Under the pieces are notes generated by a model. It worked only from the letters and a program-made list of their open reading frames with translations. It did not search any database and was not told the origin of the DNA. From Gillisia limnaea DSM 15749 (lineage in GTDB: Bacteria > Bacteroidota > Bacteroidia > Flavobacteriales > Flavobacteriaceae): a stretch of DNA of 64,000 nucleotides. The stretch spans positions 252,660-316,659 of the forward strand of contig NZ_JH594605.1 of NCBI RefSeq assembly GCF_000243235.1, in the 5' to 3' direction. This document shows positions 1-8,389 of this stretch, piece after piece (the first letter of the stretch is position 1; each line of letters starts with the position of its first letter). The position numbers and the translations under genes were made by a program.

Positions 1-1
1 C

Positions 2-319
2 TCTAAAGATTCCATCAAACAATTTCGGATGAGTGAAAATGTGGATTATTTTGAAATTAAAGATGGTGTTGGTTTTAGAAAGAAGGTCCGCCCTCAATAT
101 GACGGCACCTACATCGTTACCGAAGATGCAGAAAAGATTGAAGCAAGGATCGAAAATGACAGTCTGAATTTATATTACGCTACGCCTTTCGATTCCTGGA
201 AGGAAACAGTTTTAAAAGCGAGCGAAGATAAAATGAGTATTAGGAGCAACCAGGGGTTTATTTATCATTACAAAAGATTTAAATCATTATTAAACGAGCT
301 AAATGAAGAAGAGATATAA
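2..319 (+). CDS. C-terminal part of an unrecognised protein (5' end outside window)
   Basis: The frame is open from base 2 and ends at the TAA at 317-319, so the window begins inside this gene and its real start lies upstream. An internal ATG at 29 exists, but nothing marks it as a start. The roughly 105 visible residues are charged and soluble-looking, with alternating short hydrophobic stretches and no membrane segment; I do not recognise a family. The last 17 bases overlap the start of the DUF721 gene, which suggests co-transcription and translational coupling. Function unknown. Confidence 0.6.
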   Translation, partial: SKDSIKQFRMSENVDYFEIKDGVGFRKKVRPQYDGTYIVTEDAEKIEARIENDSLNLYYATPFDSWKETVLKASEDKMSIRSNQGFIYHYKRFKSLLNELNEEEI

Positions 320-599
320 CGAAAACATGAAACTTAGTGATGCTTTGCAGGATTTTGTAGCAAGCAACAAGCTTCAAACAGGCCTGGATAAAGTAAATGC
401 AAGGGATGTATGGAATGCCCAAATGGGGCCGGCAATCGAAAAATATACCACCTCCATAAAACTTGATGGCAGCACGCTTTATGTCCAATTGAGTTCATCT
501 GTACTAAGGGAAGAATTGAGTTATGGGAAGGAAAAGATCGTCAAACTTCTTAATGAAGAATTAGGCAAGAACCTCATCACCAAATTGGTTTTAAGGTAG
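303..599 (+). CDS. DUF721 / DciA-like protein
   Basis: A 98-residue protein covering the whole compact DUF721 domain: an N-terminal helix (LSDALQDF), a central W-containing segment (VWNAQMG) and a C-terminal beta/helix part with LYVQLSSSVLREEL. Proteins of this family are related to DciA, which helps load the replicative helicase DnaB in bacteria that lack DnaC; the N-terminal zinc region found in some relatives is absent. The ATG at 303 lies inside the end of the upstream gene. Family assignment is from recognisable sequence pattern; the helicase-loading role is inferred from family knowledge. A weak inverted repeat at 737-760 follows some 140 bases downstream. Confidence 0.8.
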   Translation: MKKRYNENMKLSDALQDFVASNKLQTGLDKVNARDVWNAQMGPAIEKYTTSIKLDGSTLYVQLSSSVLREELSYGKEKIVKLLNEELGKNLITKLVLR

Positions 600-736
600 G
601 GTTCCCGAACCTTTTTAAACAAAGATCCTTAATTTTCTTCCAAACAATTCCTTATCAACCGGAGTAACCTTTTTCATAAAGGGGAAACTTCTTTTGCGAA
701 TCCATTATCCACAAAGAAGTTTGCCAGTAGGCTGAA

Positions 737-760
737 TTAAACCCTCAATGAGGGATTTAA
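737..760. other. Short inverted repeat in the DUF721-pcm gap
   Basis: The arms at 737-747 and 749-760 are complementary around CCCTCA/TGAGGG with one extra base and almost no loop. It is followed by no run of T, so it is a poor intrinsic terminator for the DUF721 gene. I see nothing else in the 258-base gap except A/T-rich DNA and a TAACTTTA box at 827-834 that could be a -7 element for pcm. Confidence 0.3.
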
Positions 761-857
761 CTTCACTGTTGGGATTAAAAAAAACTTAAAGCTTTCAAAT
801 TTATTTTATTTCGGGTCTTAATTAATTAACTTTAAGAAGATGTAACATCAGGGAATC

Positions 858-1487
858 ATGAATGTGAGCAGGGAAGAAATGATTGAAAATCAACTAATAA
901 GGAGGGGGATAAGCGACCCCATGGTTTTACAGGCGATGCGGGAGATAGATCGTGCACTTTTTATACCGGAGGAAATGCAGGAGTTCGCTTATGAAGACAG
1001 GCCTTTGAGCATTGGAAATGGACAAACTATAAGCCAGCCTTTTATAGTTGCTTATATGGCCCAGGAATTAAAACTAAACCGGGAAGATATAATCCTGGAG
1101 ATAGGCACTGGTTGTGGTTACAATGCTGCAATTATGGCTAACATCGTAAACCATGTGTACAGTATTGAAGTGATAGAATGGCTGGAGGAATACGCAAGTG
1201 AAAACCTGAAAAAAGCAGGAATTAAAAATGTAACAACACGTTGTGAAGATGGCTACAAAGGTTGGCCGGAAAAAGCCCCTTTTGATGCTATTACCCTCAC
1301 TGCGGCGCCACCCTACATCCCTCAACCTCTTAAAAAACAACTTGCAATTGGCGGACGTTTGCTTGCCCCGGTAGGTAGGGCAAGGCAACAACTAAAACTT
1401 TTGGAAAAAACCGGAGATGATACTTTTATTGAAAACAGGCTCTTGATGGTAAGTTTTGTCCCCATGACGGGGGAAGCACAGAAATAG
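858..1487 (+). CDS. pcm: Protein-L-isoaspartate O-methyltransferase
   Basis: The 209-residue length is normal for the enzyme that methylates L-isoaspartyl residues in damaged proteins with S-adenosylmethionine, starting their repair to aspartate. The family hallmark IGNGQTISQP is at residues 52-61, SAM motif I (EIGTGCGYNA) at 81-90, and the post-II segment TAAPPYIPQPL is present. It is cytosolic with no signal sequence. It starts at the ATG at 858, preceded by an A/G-rich stretch. It stands alone between the DUF721 gene and the convergent ndk, so it is probably its own transcription unit. The assignment is secure. Confidence 0.95.
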   Translation: MNVSREEMIENQLIRRGISDPMVLQAMREIDRALFIPEEMQEFAYEDRPLSIGNGQTISQPFIVAYMAQELKLNREDIILEIGTGCGYNAAIMANIVNHVYSIEVIEWLEEYASENLKKAGIKNVTTRCEDGYKGWPEKAPFDAITLTAAPPYIPQPLKKQLAIGGRLLAPVGRARQQLKLLEKTGDDTFIENRLLMVSFVPMTGEAQK

Positions 1488-1610
1488 AGGGCGTGATTTG
1501 AAAAATGATTGCCAAACCTTTTCAAGGCCATAGCAGCGAGCAAAGTTGCGAAAGAAATATTATACTGCTTTTTCAGGAAAATCCTGGGAAATGAAATTTA
1601 TAAGAAAGAA

Positions 1611-1642
1611 CAAAACAAAAAAACCACCCAAAAGTGGGTGGT
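1611..1642 (-). terminator. Intrinsic terminator of ndk
   Basis: An 8-bp perfect stem (1623-1630 with 1635-1642, ACCACCCA/TGGGTGGT) and a 4-base loop lie 25 bases beyond the ndk stop. On the minus strand the stem is followed by a T-rich run (complement of 1610-1622), the classic intrinsic terminator layout. Confidence 0.8.
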
Positions 1643-1666
1643 CATTAATTATTTTCTGAAAAATGG

Positions 1667-2086
1667 TTAAAACATTTCTCTTCCGGCGAAATGAAAAGCA
1701 GATTCTATTGCTGCATTTTCATCGCTATCGCTTCCGTGGATCGCATTTTCAGCGATTGAAGCAGCATATTTCTTTCTGATAGTTCCTTCAGCAGCATCCT
1801 CAGGATTGGTAGCACCAATCAAAGTTCTGAAATCTTCTACAGCGTTGTCCTTTTCTAAAACAGCAGCTACAATAGGTCCCTGTGTCATATAATCTACCAA
1901 TTCCCCGTAAAATGGACGTTCCTTATGCACTTCATAAAAAGTTTGTGCATCGCTTTTTGTCATTTGGGTCATTTTCAGTGCAACGATCCTGAAACCTGAA
2001 GCATTGATCTGTTCAAGGATCGCACCGATGTATCCTTTTTCAATTGCATCGGGCTTAAGCATTGTAAATGTTCTATTATTTGCCAT
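1667..2086 (-). CDS. ndk: Nucleoside diphosphate kinase
   Basis: This 139-residue enzyme moves the gamma-phosphate from ATP to NDPs through a phospho-histidine, balancing NTP and dNTP pools. Visible hallmarks are the N-terminal TFTMLKPDA with Lys11 and the active-site segment NAIHGSDS with the catalytic His117, followed by the usual C-terminal ESAFHF. The length matches the family. A Bacteroidota-type promoter lies just upstream (2109-2138) and a strong terminator downstream (1611-1642), so it looks like a monocistronic unit. Cytosolic. Confidence 0.97.
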   Translation of the reverse strand: MANNRTFTMLKPDAIEKGYIGAILEQINASGFRIVALKMTQMTKSDAQTFYEVHKERPFYGELVDYMTQGPIVAAVLEKDNAVEDFRTLIGATNPEDAAEGTIRKKYAASIAENAIHGSDSDENAAIESAFHFAGREMF

Positions 2087-2108
2087 CTTGTGGTATTTAA
2101 ATTTTCGG

Positions 2109-2138
2109 CAAAAATAAACAAATCAACCAAGTCTACAA
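2109..2138 (-). promoter_or_regulatory. Predicted ndk promoter
   Basis: Read on the minus strand: TTG (complement of 2136-2138), a 19-base spacer and TATTTTTG (complement of 2109-2116). This fits the Bacteroidota consensus of TTG and TAnnTTTG about 19 bases apart, 23 bases from the ndk ATG. Confidence 0.6.
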
Positions 2139-2165
2139 GTCTATTTATGCTTTTATATTAGGCAG

Positions 2166-3227
2166 TTAATTAAAGACCTGAATCAATTGCTGTTGCAACT
2201 TATTTCCCTGTCCCCGCATTTGCATGGTTATCTTTTTCTTGCCAAAATCAAAAAATAATAAACCAAAACTCAAATCGCTTATCACTTCTCCAACTCTGTA
2301 TTGATTTGGTTCTCCGGAAAAACTGGTATAGGTATGGGTTAGCCCGCTGGAGGTAAAATCAATCAATGGATATTTTAAGGATGTAATTTCTACTTTAGAA
2401 AACTCTGAAATATGGCGGTCCCCGCTTAAAAGGACAACATTTTCAGCTTTAGAGGCAATAATAAGGGCCTTCAATTTTTCCACTTCTTTCGGAAAATTGC
2501 CCCAGGTTTCAAAACCATGTTCCGCGGAAATGATCTGAATACTACTCACTATTAAATTAAAATCGGCTTTACTGTTTTTCAATTCACGTTCCAGCCATTT
2601 CCATTGTTCTTCTCCCAAAACAGTGCCTTCCAGGTTTGGATCATATCGCTTACCCGCTTCTTCACTCACTATCAAATTAGATCTGAAATATCTTGTGTCC
2701 AGCAGGATTACTTTTACACTTCCATTTTCGAGATTGAACTCCTTGCTGTGATAAACTCCTTTCCGCTGCCTGCGCTCATCATTTTGAGGAACATCTAAGA
2801 AATCCAAAAATTTTTGCTGACTTTCCTCTTTATATTCCCATTCGGTTCCTGCATCGTTTTTCCCATAGTCATGATCATCCCAGGTTGCTAAAACAGGCGT
2901 GGAAGAAATCAATTTTTGATAACCCGGGTTTGACTTTTGAATATTATAATCCTGCTCCATTCTATTCATATTCGGGGTATCTGCGTAGATATTATCACCA
3001 CCCCATATAAAAACATCCGGTTTGTTTGCAATTATTGGGTCCCAAAGGGGCTGCGGGAGATTTTGTTTATTACAACTTCCAAAAGCGATGGTGAAATCGG
3101 CACTTTCAACACGATTCAATTCAACAGTCTCCTCCGACTTTAAAGCCTGATTTTCTTCAGAATTTTTCCCAGGTCCACAGGAATTCAGAAGCAATAATAG
3201 TAACGATACCCTTAAAATTTGTTTCAT
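2166..3227 (-). CDS. PhoD-like metallophosphatase, lipoprotein
   Basis: A 353-residue protein with a lipoprotein signal: basic MKQILR, a leucine run and lipobox LNSC with Cys17. It is therefore expected to be membrane-anchored outside the cytoplasm. The mature part carries the alkaline-phosphatase-D/metallophosphatase signatures in order: FGSCNKQNLP, WGGDNIYAD, ATWDDHDYG and LLSGDRHISEF, which supply the Asp, His and Asn metal ligands of this fold. Relatives hydrolyse phosphate mono- or diesters; the substrate here is unknown. It is transcribed divergently from the nrnA-like gene, with a TATTTTTG box at 3249-3256 on the minus strand. The fold assignment is firm, the substrate is not. Confidence 0.88.
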   Translation of the reverse strand: MKQILRVSLLLLLLNSCGPGKNSEENQALKSEETVELNRVESADFTIAFGSCNKQNLPQPLWDPIIANKPDVFIWGGDNIYADTPNMNRMEQDYNIQKSNPGYQKLISSTPVLATWDDHDYGKNDAGTEWEYKEESQQKFLDFLDVPQNDERRQRKGVYHSKEFNLENGSVKVILLDTRYFRSNLIVSEEAGKRYDPNLEGTVLGEEQWKWLERELKNSKADFNLIVSSIQIISAEHGFETWGNFPKEVEKLKALIIASKAENVVLLSGDRHISEFSKVEITSLKYPLIDFTSSGLTHTYTSFSGEPNQYRVGEVISDLSFGLLFFDFGKKKITMQMRGQGNKLQQQLIQVFN

Positions 3228-3270
3228 TTGTGGTAAATTTCAGAATTACAAAAATAAGAAATCAGATTTA

Positions 3271-3298
3271 TTGAAAATGTTATTAAATTGTATCTTTA
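3271..3298 (+). promoter_or_regulatory. Predicted promoter of the nrnA-gldI-PPIase operon
   Basis: TTG at 3271-3273, a 17-base spacer and TATCTTTA at 3291-3298 (one mismatch to TAnnTTTG). It sits 9 bases before the ATG at 3308, so the leader would be very short. Confidence 0.5.
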
Positions 3299-3307
3299 CC
3301 CCTTATT

Positions 3308-4324
3308 ATGATAGAACAAAGTATTTTAGAGATTACTTCAGCACTTTCTGTAGCAAAAAATATAGTAATTGTCCCACATAAAGGCCCGGATGGAGATGCG
3401 ATTGGATCCTGCCTGGGACTTTATCATTTTTTGAAGGAAAAAAAACATGAAGTAAAAGTGATTGCTCCAAATGATTTTCCACAATTTTTAAAGTGGCTGC
3501 CTGGTAGTGAGGATGTTTTAATTTATGAAAATGAGGTAGATTATTGTACTACTTTAATTGACGCAGCCGAAATTGTATTTACACTGGATTTCAATGTTTT
3601 GGCCCGAACGGGAGCAATGGAAGAGCCATTGAGAGCATCTGATGCGATTTTTATAATGATCGACCATCACCCGGAACCATCAGATTATGCAAACCATACC
3701 TACAGCGATGCAACGATGAGTTCCACCTGCCAGATGGTATTTAAATTCCTTCAGAAATTAAGAGCCGTTAAGCACATTAGCCCAGAGATAGCCACTTGCC
3801 TCTACACCGGAATAATGACAGATACAGGCTCTTTTAGGTACAGGTCTACTTCCAGTGAAACACACCGGGTAATCGCTGAACTAATTGATAAAGGAGCAGA
3901 CAATACCCGAATACACCAACAGGTTTTTGACACATTTTCTCAAAACCGGATGCAACTTTTAGGCGTAGCTCTACAAAATTTACGAGTAAACAATGAATTA
4001 AGAACAGCATATATCACACTTTCTCAGGAAGAACTGGACAAAAACAACTTTAGAAAAGGAGATACCGAAGGATTTGTTAATTATGGATTGTCCCTGGAAG
4101 GAATTATATTTGCAGCCATTTTTATAGAACATAAAAAAGAAGGTATTATTAAGATTAGTTTCAGATCTAAAGGAAATTTTTCCGTAAATGCTTTTTCCAG
4201 AGCCCATTTTAGCGGGGGTGGCCATTTAAATGCCGCAGGAGGAAAAAGTGAACTTTCGCTGGAAAATACGGTAACAAAATTTAATGCCGTTTTACCGGAA
4301 TATAAAGAAGAATTAAGTCTATGA
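3308..4324 (+). CDS. DHH-family phosphoesterase (NrnA-like oligoribonuclease / pAp phosphatase)
   Basis: A 338-residue DHH/DHHA1 protein. The N-terminal DHH domain has HKGPDGDAIGS (residues 24-34) and the name-giving DHH at 119-121 (MIDHHPEP). The GIMTDTGSFRYRST segment is typical of the NrnA subgroup. The C-terminal DHHA1 domain ends with the glycine-rich GGGHLNAAGG. NrnA-type enzymes degrade nanoRNAs and dephosphorylate 3'-phosphoadenosine-5'-phosphate with Mn2+; the dual activity here is inferred from the family. The stop overlaps the gldI start by 4 bases (ATGA at 4321), indicating coupling, and a promoter is predicted directly upstream. Confidence 0.88.
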   Translation: MIEQSILEITSALSVAKNIVIVPHKGPDGDAIGSCLGLYHFLKEKKHEVKVIAPNDFPQFLKWLPGSEDVLIYENEVDYCTTLIDAAEIVFTLDFNVLARTGAMEEPLRASDAIFIMIDHHPEPSDYANHTYSDATMSSTCQMVFKFLQKLRAVKHISPEIATCLYTGIMTDTGSFRYRSTSSETHRVIAELIDKGADNTRIHQQVFDTFSQNRMQLLGVALQNLRVNNELRTAYITLSQEELDKNNFRKGDTEGFVNYGLSLEGIIFAAIFIEHKKEGIIKISFRSKGNFSVNAFSRAHFSGGGHLNAAGGKSELSLENTVTKFNAVLPEYKEELSL

Positions 4325-4887
4325 AATATTTGAGATATACGATGATCCTTATGGGAATTCTTGTTTTTGGATGCAAACCTCCGGAAGCCAGAAAGCCTGT
4401 AACTCAAAATTCGGGATCATTCATCAATGAATCCATTCAAAGGAATAAGCAACTGGTCGCTCAGGAAGAAGCTCAAATTTTAGAAATTATTGAACGCGAT
4501 TCCATCAACGACTATATCACCTCAGAAAATGGTTTCTGGTATTACTATACTAAAAGATCTACCGATTCCCTGAACACCTATACTCCCAAATTTGGGGATG
4601 TGGTGGAGTTTGATTATTCGATCAAATCCTTAGCCGGTCAGGATATTTATGCCGAAGGAGAATTGGCTACAAAAAACTATGCAATCGACAAAGAAGAACT
4701 TTTTGGCGGATTGCGGGAAGGATTAAAACTGATGAAAGAAGGGGAAGTGGTTACTTTTATCTTCCCTTCACATAAAGCATTTGGATATTATGGTGACAAA
4801 AATAAGATTGGCACCAATATCCCGATAATTGCCAAAGTAACTTTACATTTAATAACTGAAGAAACCAATAAAAATAACAATGATTAG
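4321..4887 (+). CDS. gldI: GldI-like gliding-motility FKBP-type peptidyl-prolyl isomerase lipoprotein
   Basis: A 188-residue lipoprotein: signal MKYLRYTMILMGILVFGC with lipobox VFGC (Cys18), a variable linker, then an FKBP-type domain from about residue 65, including FGDVVEFDYSIKSL, GGLREGLKLMKEGE and FPSHKAFGYYGD. The FKBP core keeps the general layout but with non-standard pocket residues. GldI of Flavobacterium johnsoniae is a lipoprotein of this design, needed for gliding and thought to fold envelope proteins; this gene matches in length, layout and position beside another PPIase. It overlaps the genes on both sides (4 and 8 bases). The orthology call is by pattern and context. Confidence 0.82.
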   Translation: MKYLRYTMILMGILVFGCKPPEARKPVTQNSGSFINESIQRNKQLVAQEEAQILEIIERDSINDYITSENGFWYYYTKRSTDSLNTYTPKFGDVVEFDYSIKSLAGQDIYAEGELATKNYAIDKEELFGGLREGLKLMKEGEVVTFIFPSHKAFGYYGDKNKIGTNIPIIAKVTLHLITEETNKNNND

Positions 4888-6013
4888 TATGAAAAAATTA
4901 AGTTTTCTATTTGTTTGTGCAATTTTAGTAGGCCTGGTAGGGTGTAAGGAAGATTATCCCGATTTAGAGGATGGTCTTTACGCAGAATTCAACACGAGCC
5001 ATGGCAGCTTTGTAGCCGAGTTATATTTTAAAGAAACTCCTATTACCGTAGCCAATTTTGTTTCTCTTGCCGAGGGTAAACCCCATAAAATGGTGGATAG
5101 CACTTATAAAGGAAAGAAATTTTATGACGGACTTACCTTTCACAGGGTAATAAAAGATTTTATGATTCAGGGTGGAGATCCTACCGGAACCGGATCCGGT
5201 GGACCTGGATACAGGTTTCCAGATGAAATCGTGGATTCTTTAAGCCACGATTCAAAAGGATATTTATCGATGGCCAATGCAGGCCCCGGGACCAATGGAA
5301 GTCAGTTTTTTGTAACACTTGCTCCAACAGAATGGCTGGATGGAAAACATACCATTTTTGGAAAAGTGCAGGAAGGGATGACCGTTGTAGATAGTATAGG
5401 TACCGTGGAAACTATTGGCCAGGATAAACCTGCAGAGGATATCGTGATAAAAGAGGTTAATATCATTCGGAAAGGGAATGATGCTAAAGTTTTCAACGCT
5501 GCCGAGGTATTTGAAAACAGCCTGGCAGAATTGAAAGCCGAAGAAGAAGAAATGCTTAAAAAACAGGAAGCTTCCAAAACAGCCAATGCTGAAAAGTTTG
5601 CGGCGATGAAGGAAGATGCGGAAGAACTTGAAAGCGGATTAATGATTCATTTCCTTGAAAAAGGAGAAGGCGATAAACCTACAGACGGTTCACAAGTAAA
5701 AGTTGATTACGCCGGATATTTTGCAGATGGAACTTTATTTGATACCAGTATGGAAGAAACTGCTGTTCAGGGTGGGGTATTCAATCAACAAAGGAAAGAT
5801 CAGGTTGGATATAATCCTATGCTTATCCCTTATGGACCAGATGCGCAAGTGATTCCAGGATTTAAAGAAGGAATACAGCAAATGAAAGTTGGAGATAGAG
5901 CTATTATCTACATTCCATCACACCTTGCGTATGGAGAAAGAGGAGCCGGAAATGTTATCCCTCCAAATACAGATTTGATCTTCGAGTTGAATATGTTAGG
6001 AATTGAGGAATAA
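4880..6013 (+). CDS. Cyclophilin-FKBP fusion peptidyl-prolyl isomerase, lipoprotein
   Basis: A 377-residue protein with two unrelated prolyl-isomerase domains. A lipoprotein signal ends at Cys22 (LVGC). The cyclophilin domain follows (about 33-190), with FHRVIKDFMIQGGDP, the GPGTNGSQFFVT active-site segment and WLDGKHTIFGKV. A charged, coiled-coil-like linker rich in E/K spans about 200-245. An FKBP domain fills the C-terminus (about 255-377), with VKVDYAGYFADGTLFDTS, VIPGFKEGIQQMKVGD and PSHLAYGERGAGNVIPPNT, a more canonical pocket than GldI's. The likely job is folding periplasmic or outer-membrane proteins. Start: ATG 4880 (overlapping gldI) or ATG 4889; both give a good signal. A terminator follows. 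Confidence 0.92.
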   Translation: MISMKKLSFLFVCAILVGLVGCKEDYPDLEDGLYAEFNTSHGSFVAELYFKETPITVANFVSLAEGKPHKMVDSTYKGKKFYDGLTFHRVIKDFMIQGGDPTGTGSGGPGYRFPDEIVDSLSHDSKGYLSMANAGPGTNGSQFFVTLAPTEWLDGKHTIFGKVQEGMTVVDSIGTVETIGQDKPAEDIVIKEVNIIRKGNDAKVFNAAEVFENSLAELKAEEEEMLKKQEASKTANAEKFAAMKEDAEELESGLMIHFLEKGEGDKPTDGSQVKVDYAGYFADGTLFDTSMEETAVQGGVFNQQRKDQVGYNPMLIPYGPDAQVIPGFKEGIQQMKVGDRAIIYIPSHLAYGERGAGNVIPPNTDLIFELNMLGIEE

Positions 6014-6036
6014 CTAATGGAAATTTTTAAGCATAC

Positions 6037-6070
6037 AAAAAGCCGGATCCACAAATGGATTCGGCTTTTT
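6037..6070. terminator. Bidirectional terminator between the PPIase operon and the DUF2383 gene
   Basis: The arms at 6037-6050 and 6057-6070 (AAAAAGCCGGATCC and its near-complement, one G-T wobble) enclose a 6-base loop. An A run on one side and a T run on the other let it act in both directions for these convergent genes. Confidence 0.8.
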
Positions 6071-6090
6071 CTTTGAATTTTTATTCCTTT

Positions 6091-6552
6091 TTAAGAAACT
6101 ACAGATTCAAATTTATTAACTTCCTGGAGGGTTGTCTTGATGTTGTCTCTTTGCATCTCCAAGACACTCTTTGTAGTTGAAGGCATGTTTTCTTCTCTAA
6201 GAATATCATTGTATTCTTCAACTGCTTTCCTCTCACCTCTTATGGTTTCTTCAAGGATCGCTTCTTCATTATCATTGCTAAAGGCGGTTTTTAAATTCAT
6301 CCAACCTCTGTGAGCGTCTCCTTTTAGGCTTGTTCCTTTATCAGGACTCTCACCGTAAGTTTTGATTTCATTTTTTATTTGGTGACCAAATTCATTTCTG
6401 GTCTTAGCTTTTTTAAGGAAGAAATCTTTAAGATCCCGATTGTTCACTTTTTCAGCGGCTAGGTTAAATCCTGCTTCGGCATCATAGTTTTTGGTTAATA
6501 GATCGTTCAATTTGTTTGTAATCTTTTCTGTATACTTCATCTTCATTATCAT
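6091..6552 (-). CDS. DUF2383 / PA2169-type four-helix ferritin-like protein
   Basis: A 153-residue all-helical protein. The pattern KLNDLLTKNYDAEAGFNLAA, a central KKAKTRNEFGHQIKNE and a late EETIRGERKAVEEYNDIL match the PA2169/DUF2383 family of four-helix-bundle proteins with ferritin-like carboxylate/His spacing. Relatives are often general-stress proteins; their biochemical role is not established. Three in-frame ATGs (6552, 6546, 6540) precede the conserved MKYTEKITNKL; the shortest start at 6540 matches relatives best, but the longest is given. It sits between a shared terminator and a 200-base A/T-rich gap before pepD. No signal peptide. Confidence 0.82.
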   Translation of the reverse strand: MIMKMKYTEKITNKLNDLLTKNYDAEAGFNLAAEKVNNRDLKDFFLKKAKTRNEFGHQIKNEIKTYGESPDKGTSLKGDAHRGWMNLKTAFSNDNEEAILEETIRGERKAVEEYNDILREENMPSTTKSVLEMQRDNIKTTLQEVNKFESVVS

Positions 6553-6757
6553 TTTAGTTAGCGAAACATTGTTTACTTAAAATGCGTCTCGTTTACATTC
6601 ATTCTTAATATAAGGCATAAAAGGCCTGAATGCAAGTAAATTAAGAGAGTTTAACGTAAAACCTTTAAGTTTAACACCAATTAAGTTTAATGAAGCCTTA
6701 TGTTCGATTAATGAACTTACATCTGACAACATTCGGCTACATTTCTTTTTAATAATA

Positions 6758-8221
6758 TTAATTCTTCTGTGGAATATTTTTCAGAATCTCCAGAACAAAT
6801 TTCCAGTATTTCTGAGCCGATTTAATACTTGCGCGTTCATCGGGAGAATGTGCTCCACGAATGGTGGGGCCAAAAGAGATCATATCCATCTCCGGATAAT
6901 GATTCCCTATAATTCCACACTCTAAACCTGCGTGACAGGCAGCAATGTCAGCTTTTTCATGAAACATTTTTTGATAAAGTTCATCCAGCACGGTTAAAAT
7001 AGCAGAATCCCGGTTTGGTGCCCATCCCGGATAATCACCACTCAACTCAACATCAAATCCTGCTAATTCAAAACCGGATCTTAAACCGTTGGCAAGATCA
7101 TCTTTTGAGGATTCTACAGAGGATCGGGTAAGACACTTTACAACAACATTTCCATCTTTAACCTCCACTCTGGCAACATTGTTCGAGGTTTCCACAAGCC
7201 CTTCTATTTCAGGACTCATTCTGTAAACTCCATTGTGAGCCGCATAAACAGACTTTAAAACCGCTTCCTGAACATTGGTTTCCATAATTTTTTCTGGAAC
7301 TTCTACCTCAGTGATGCTCACTGCAAGGTTGGGCTCCAGCTTGATGAATTCATCCTTTATTTTCTCAATTTCACCCTCAAGTTCAAACAGCAATGCTTTT
7401 TCCTGAAGATCGTCCATAACAACAACAGCTTCACTTTCTCTAGGAATCGCATTGCGAAGACCTCCTCCGTTAATTTCAGATATTCTAAGATCCAGATTTT
7501 CGGAAACACTAAATAAAAGTCGGTTCATCAGTTTATTGGCATTTCCCAAACCTTTAATAATATCCATTCCGGAGTGACCACCTTTCAAACCATTTAGTGT
7601 GATTTTAAATGCTTTGGAATCTTTGGTTGTGTTTTCCTGCTTATAAGATCTTGTAGCCGTAACATCTACTCCCCCGGCACAACCTATTCCTATCTCATCG
7701 TCTTCCTCGGTATCCAGATTCAAGAGGATCTCTCCTTTAAGCATTCCCGGCTCAAGTCCTTTTGCTCCGGTCATTCCCGTTTCTTCATCTATGGTAAACA
7801 AAGCTTCCAGGGAAGGGTGCTGGATAGAATCACTTTCAAGAATTGCCATAATAGTGGCAACACCAAGACCGTTATCTGCTCCAAGAGTTGTCCCTTTTGC
7901 CCTTACCCAATCTCCATCTACATACATTTCAATTCCCTGTGTATCAAAATCAAACCGGGTATCATTGTTTTTTTGGTGCACCATATCCAGGTGTGACTGT
8001 AAAACCACCGCTTTTTTATTTTCCATCCCGCTCGTGGCCGGTTTTTTGATAATCACATTACCAACTTTATCAACGATGGTTTCAAGATTGAGTTTATTTC
8101 CAAAATTCTTAATGAATTCTATCACTCTCTCCTCCTTTTTTGAAGGGCGGGGAACCTCGTTTAAGTCGGCGAATTTGTTCCAAAGATTATTGGGTGCAAG
8201 GGATCTTATTTCTTCATTCAT
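6758..8221 (-). CDS. pepD: Aminoacyl-histidine dipeptidase (cytosol non-specific dipeptidase, M20)
   Basis: A 487-residue M20-family metallopeptidase of the PepD type, which hydrolyses Xaa-His (carnosine-like) and other dipeptides in the cytosol using two Zn ions. Metal-site and catalytic motifs are visible in order: LQSHLDMVHQ (first His ligand and Asp), LGADNGLGVA (bridging Asp), IDEETGMTGA (catalytic Glu and ligand Glu), LNLDTEEDDE and the late ACHAGLECG. The lid domain (GGHSGMDI to about residue 390) is complete, so the length is normal. The ATG at 8221 gives the usual N-terminus. A TACCTTTG box on the minus strand at 8323-8330 may be its -7 element. Confidence 0.94.
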   Translation of the reverse strand: MNEEIRSLAPNNLWNKFADLNEVPRPSKKEERVIEFIKNFGNKLNLETIVDKVGNVIIKKPATSGMENKKAVVLQSHLDMVHQKNNDTRFDFDTQGIEMYVDGDWVRAKGTTLGADNGLGVATIMAILESDSIQHPSLEALFTIDEETGMTGAKGLEPGMLKGEILLNLDTEEDDEIGIGCAGGVDVTATRSYKQENTTKDSKAFKITLNGLKGGHSGMDIIKGLGNANKLMNRLLFSVSENLDLRISEINGGGLRNAIPRESEAVVVMDDLQEKALLFELEGEIEKIKDEFIKLEPNLAVSITEVEVPEKIMETNVQEAVLKSVYAAHNGVYRMSPEIEGLVETSNNVARVEVKDGNVVVKCLTRSSVESSKDDLANGLRSGFELAGFDVELSGDYPGWAPNRDSAILTVLDELYQKMFHEKADIAACHAGLECGIIGNHYPEMDMISFGPTIRGAHSPDERASIKSAQKYWKFVLEILKNIPQKN

Positions 8222-8322
8222 TATGTTGACTTTTATTGATTAATTAATATATTTCCCAAGGCTTGTTACAATAATTACCTTAGTTAGAAAGTTTGCTTTA
8301 CTTAAATAATATAGTGTGTTCA

Positions 8323-8330
8323 CAAAGGTA
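8323..8330 (-). promoter_or_regulatory. Possible -7 element for pepD
   Basis: The complement reads TACCTTTG, a perfect match to TAnnTTTG, about 100 bases before the pepD ATG. No TTG is found at the ideal distance, so confidence is modest. Confidence 0.35.
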
Positions 8331-8354
8331 TTAGTAATAAACAAAGCATGAAAA

Positions 8355-8385
8355 TTTGTCGCTGCTTAATTAGTTTGTAATTTTA
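8355..8385 (+). promoter_or_regulatory. Predicted promoter of the DUF3810 gene
   Basis: TTTG at 8355-8358, a 19-base spacer and TAATTTTA at 8378-8385. It ends only 4 bases before the GTG start at 8390, so the transcript would be nearly leaderless, or the true start is further downstream. Confidence 0.4.
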
Positions 8386-8389
8386 GAAA

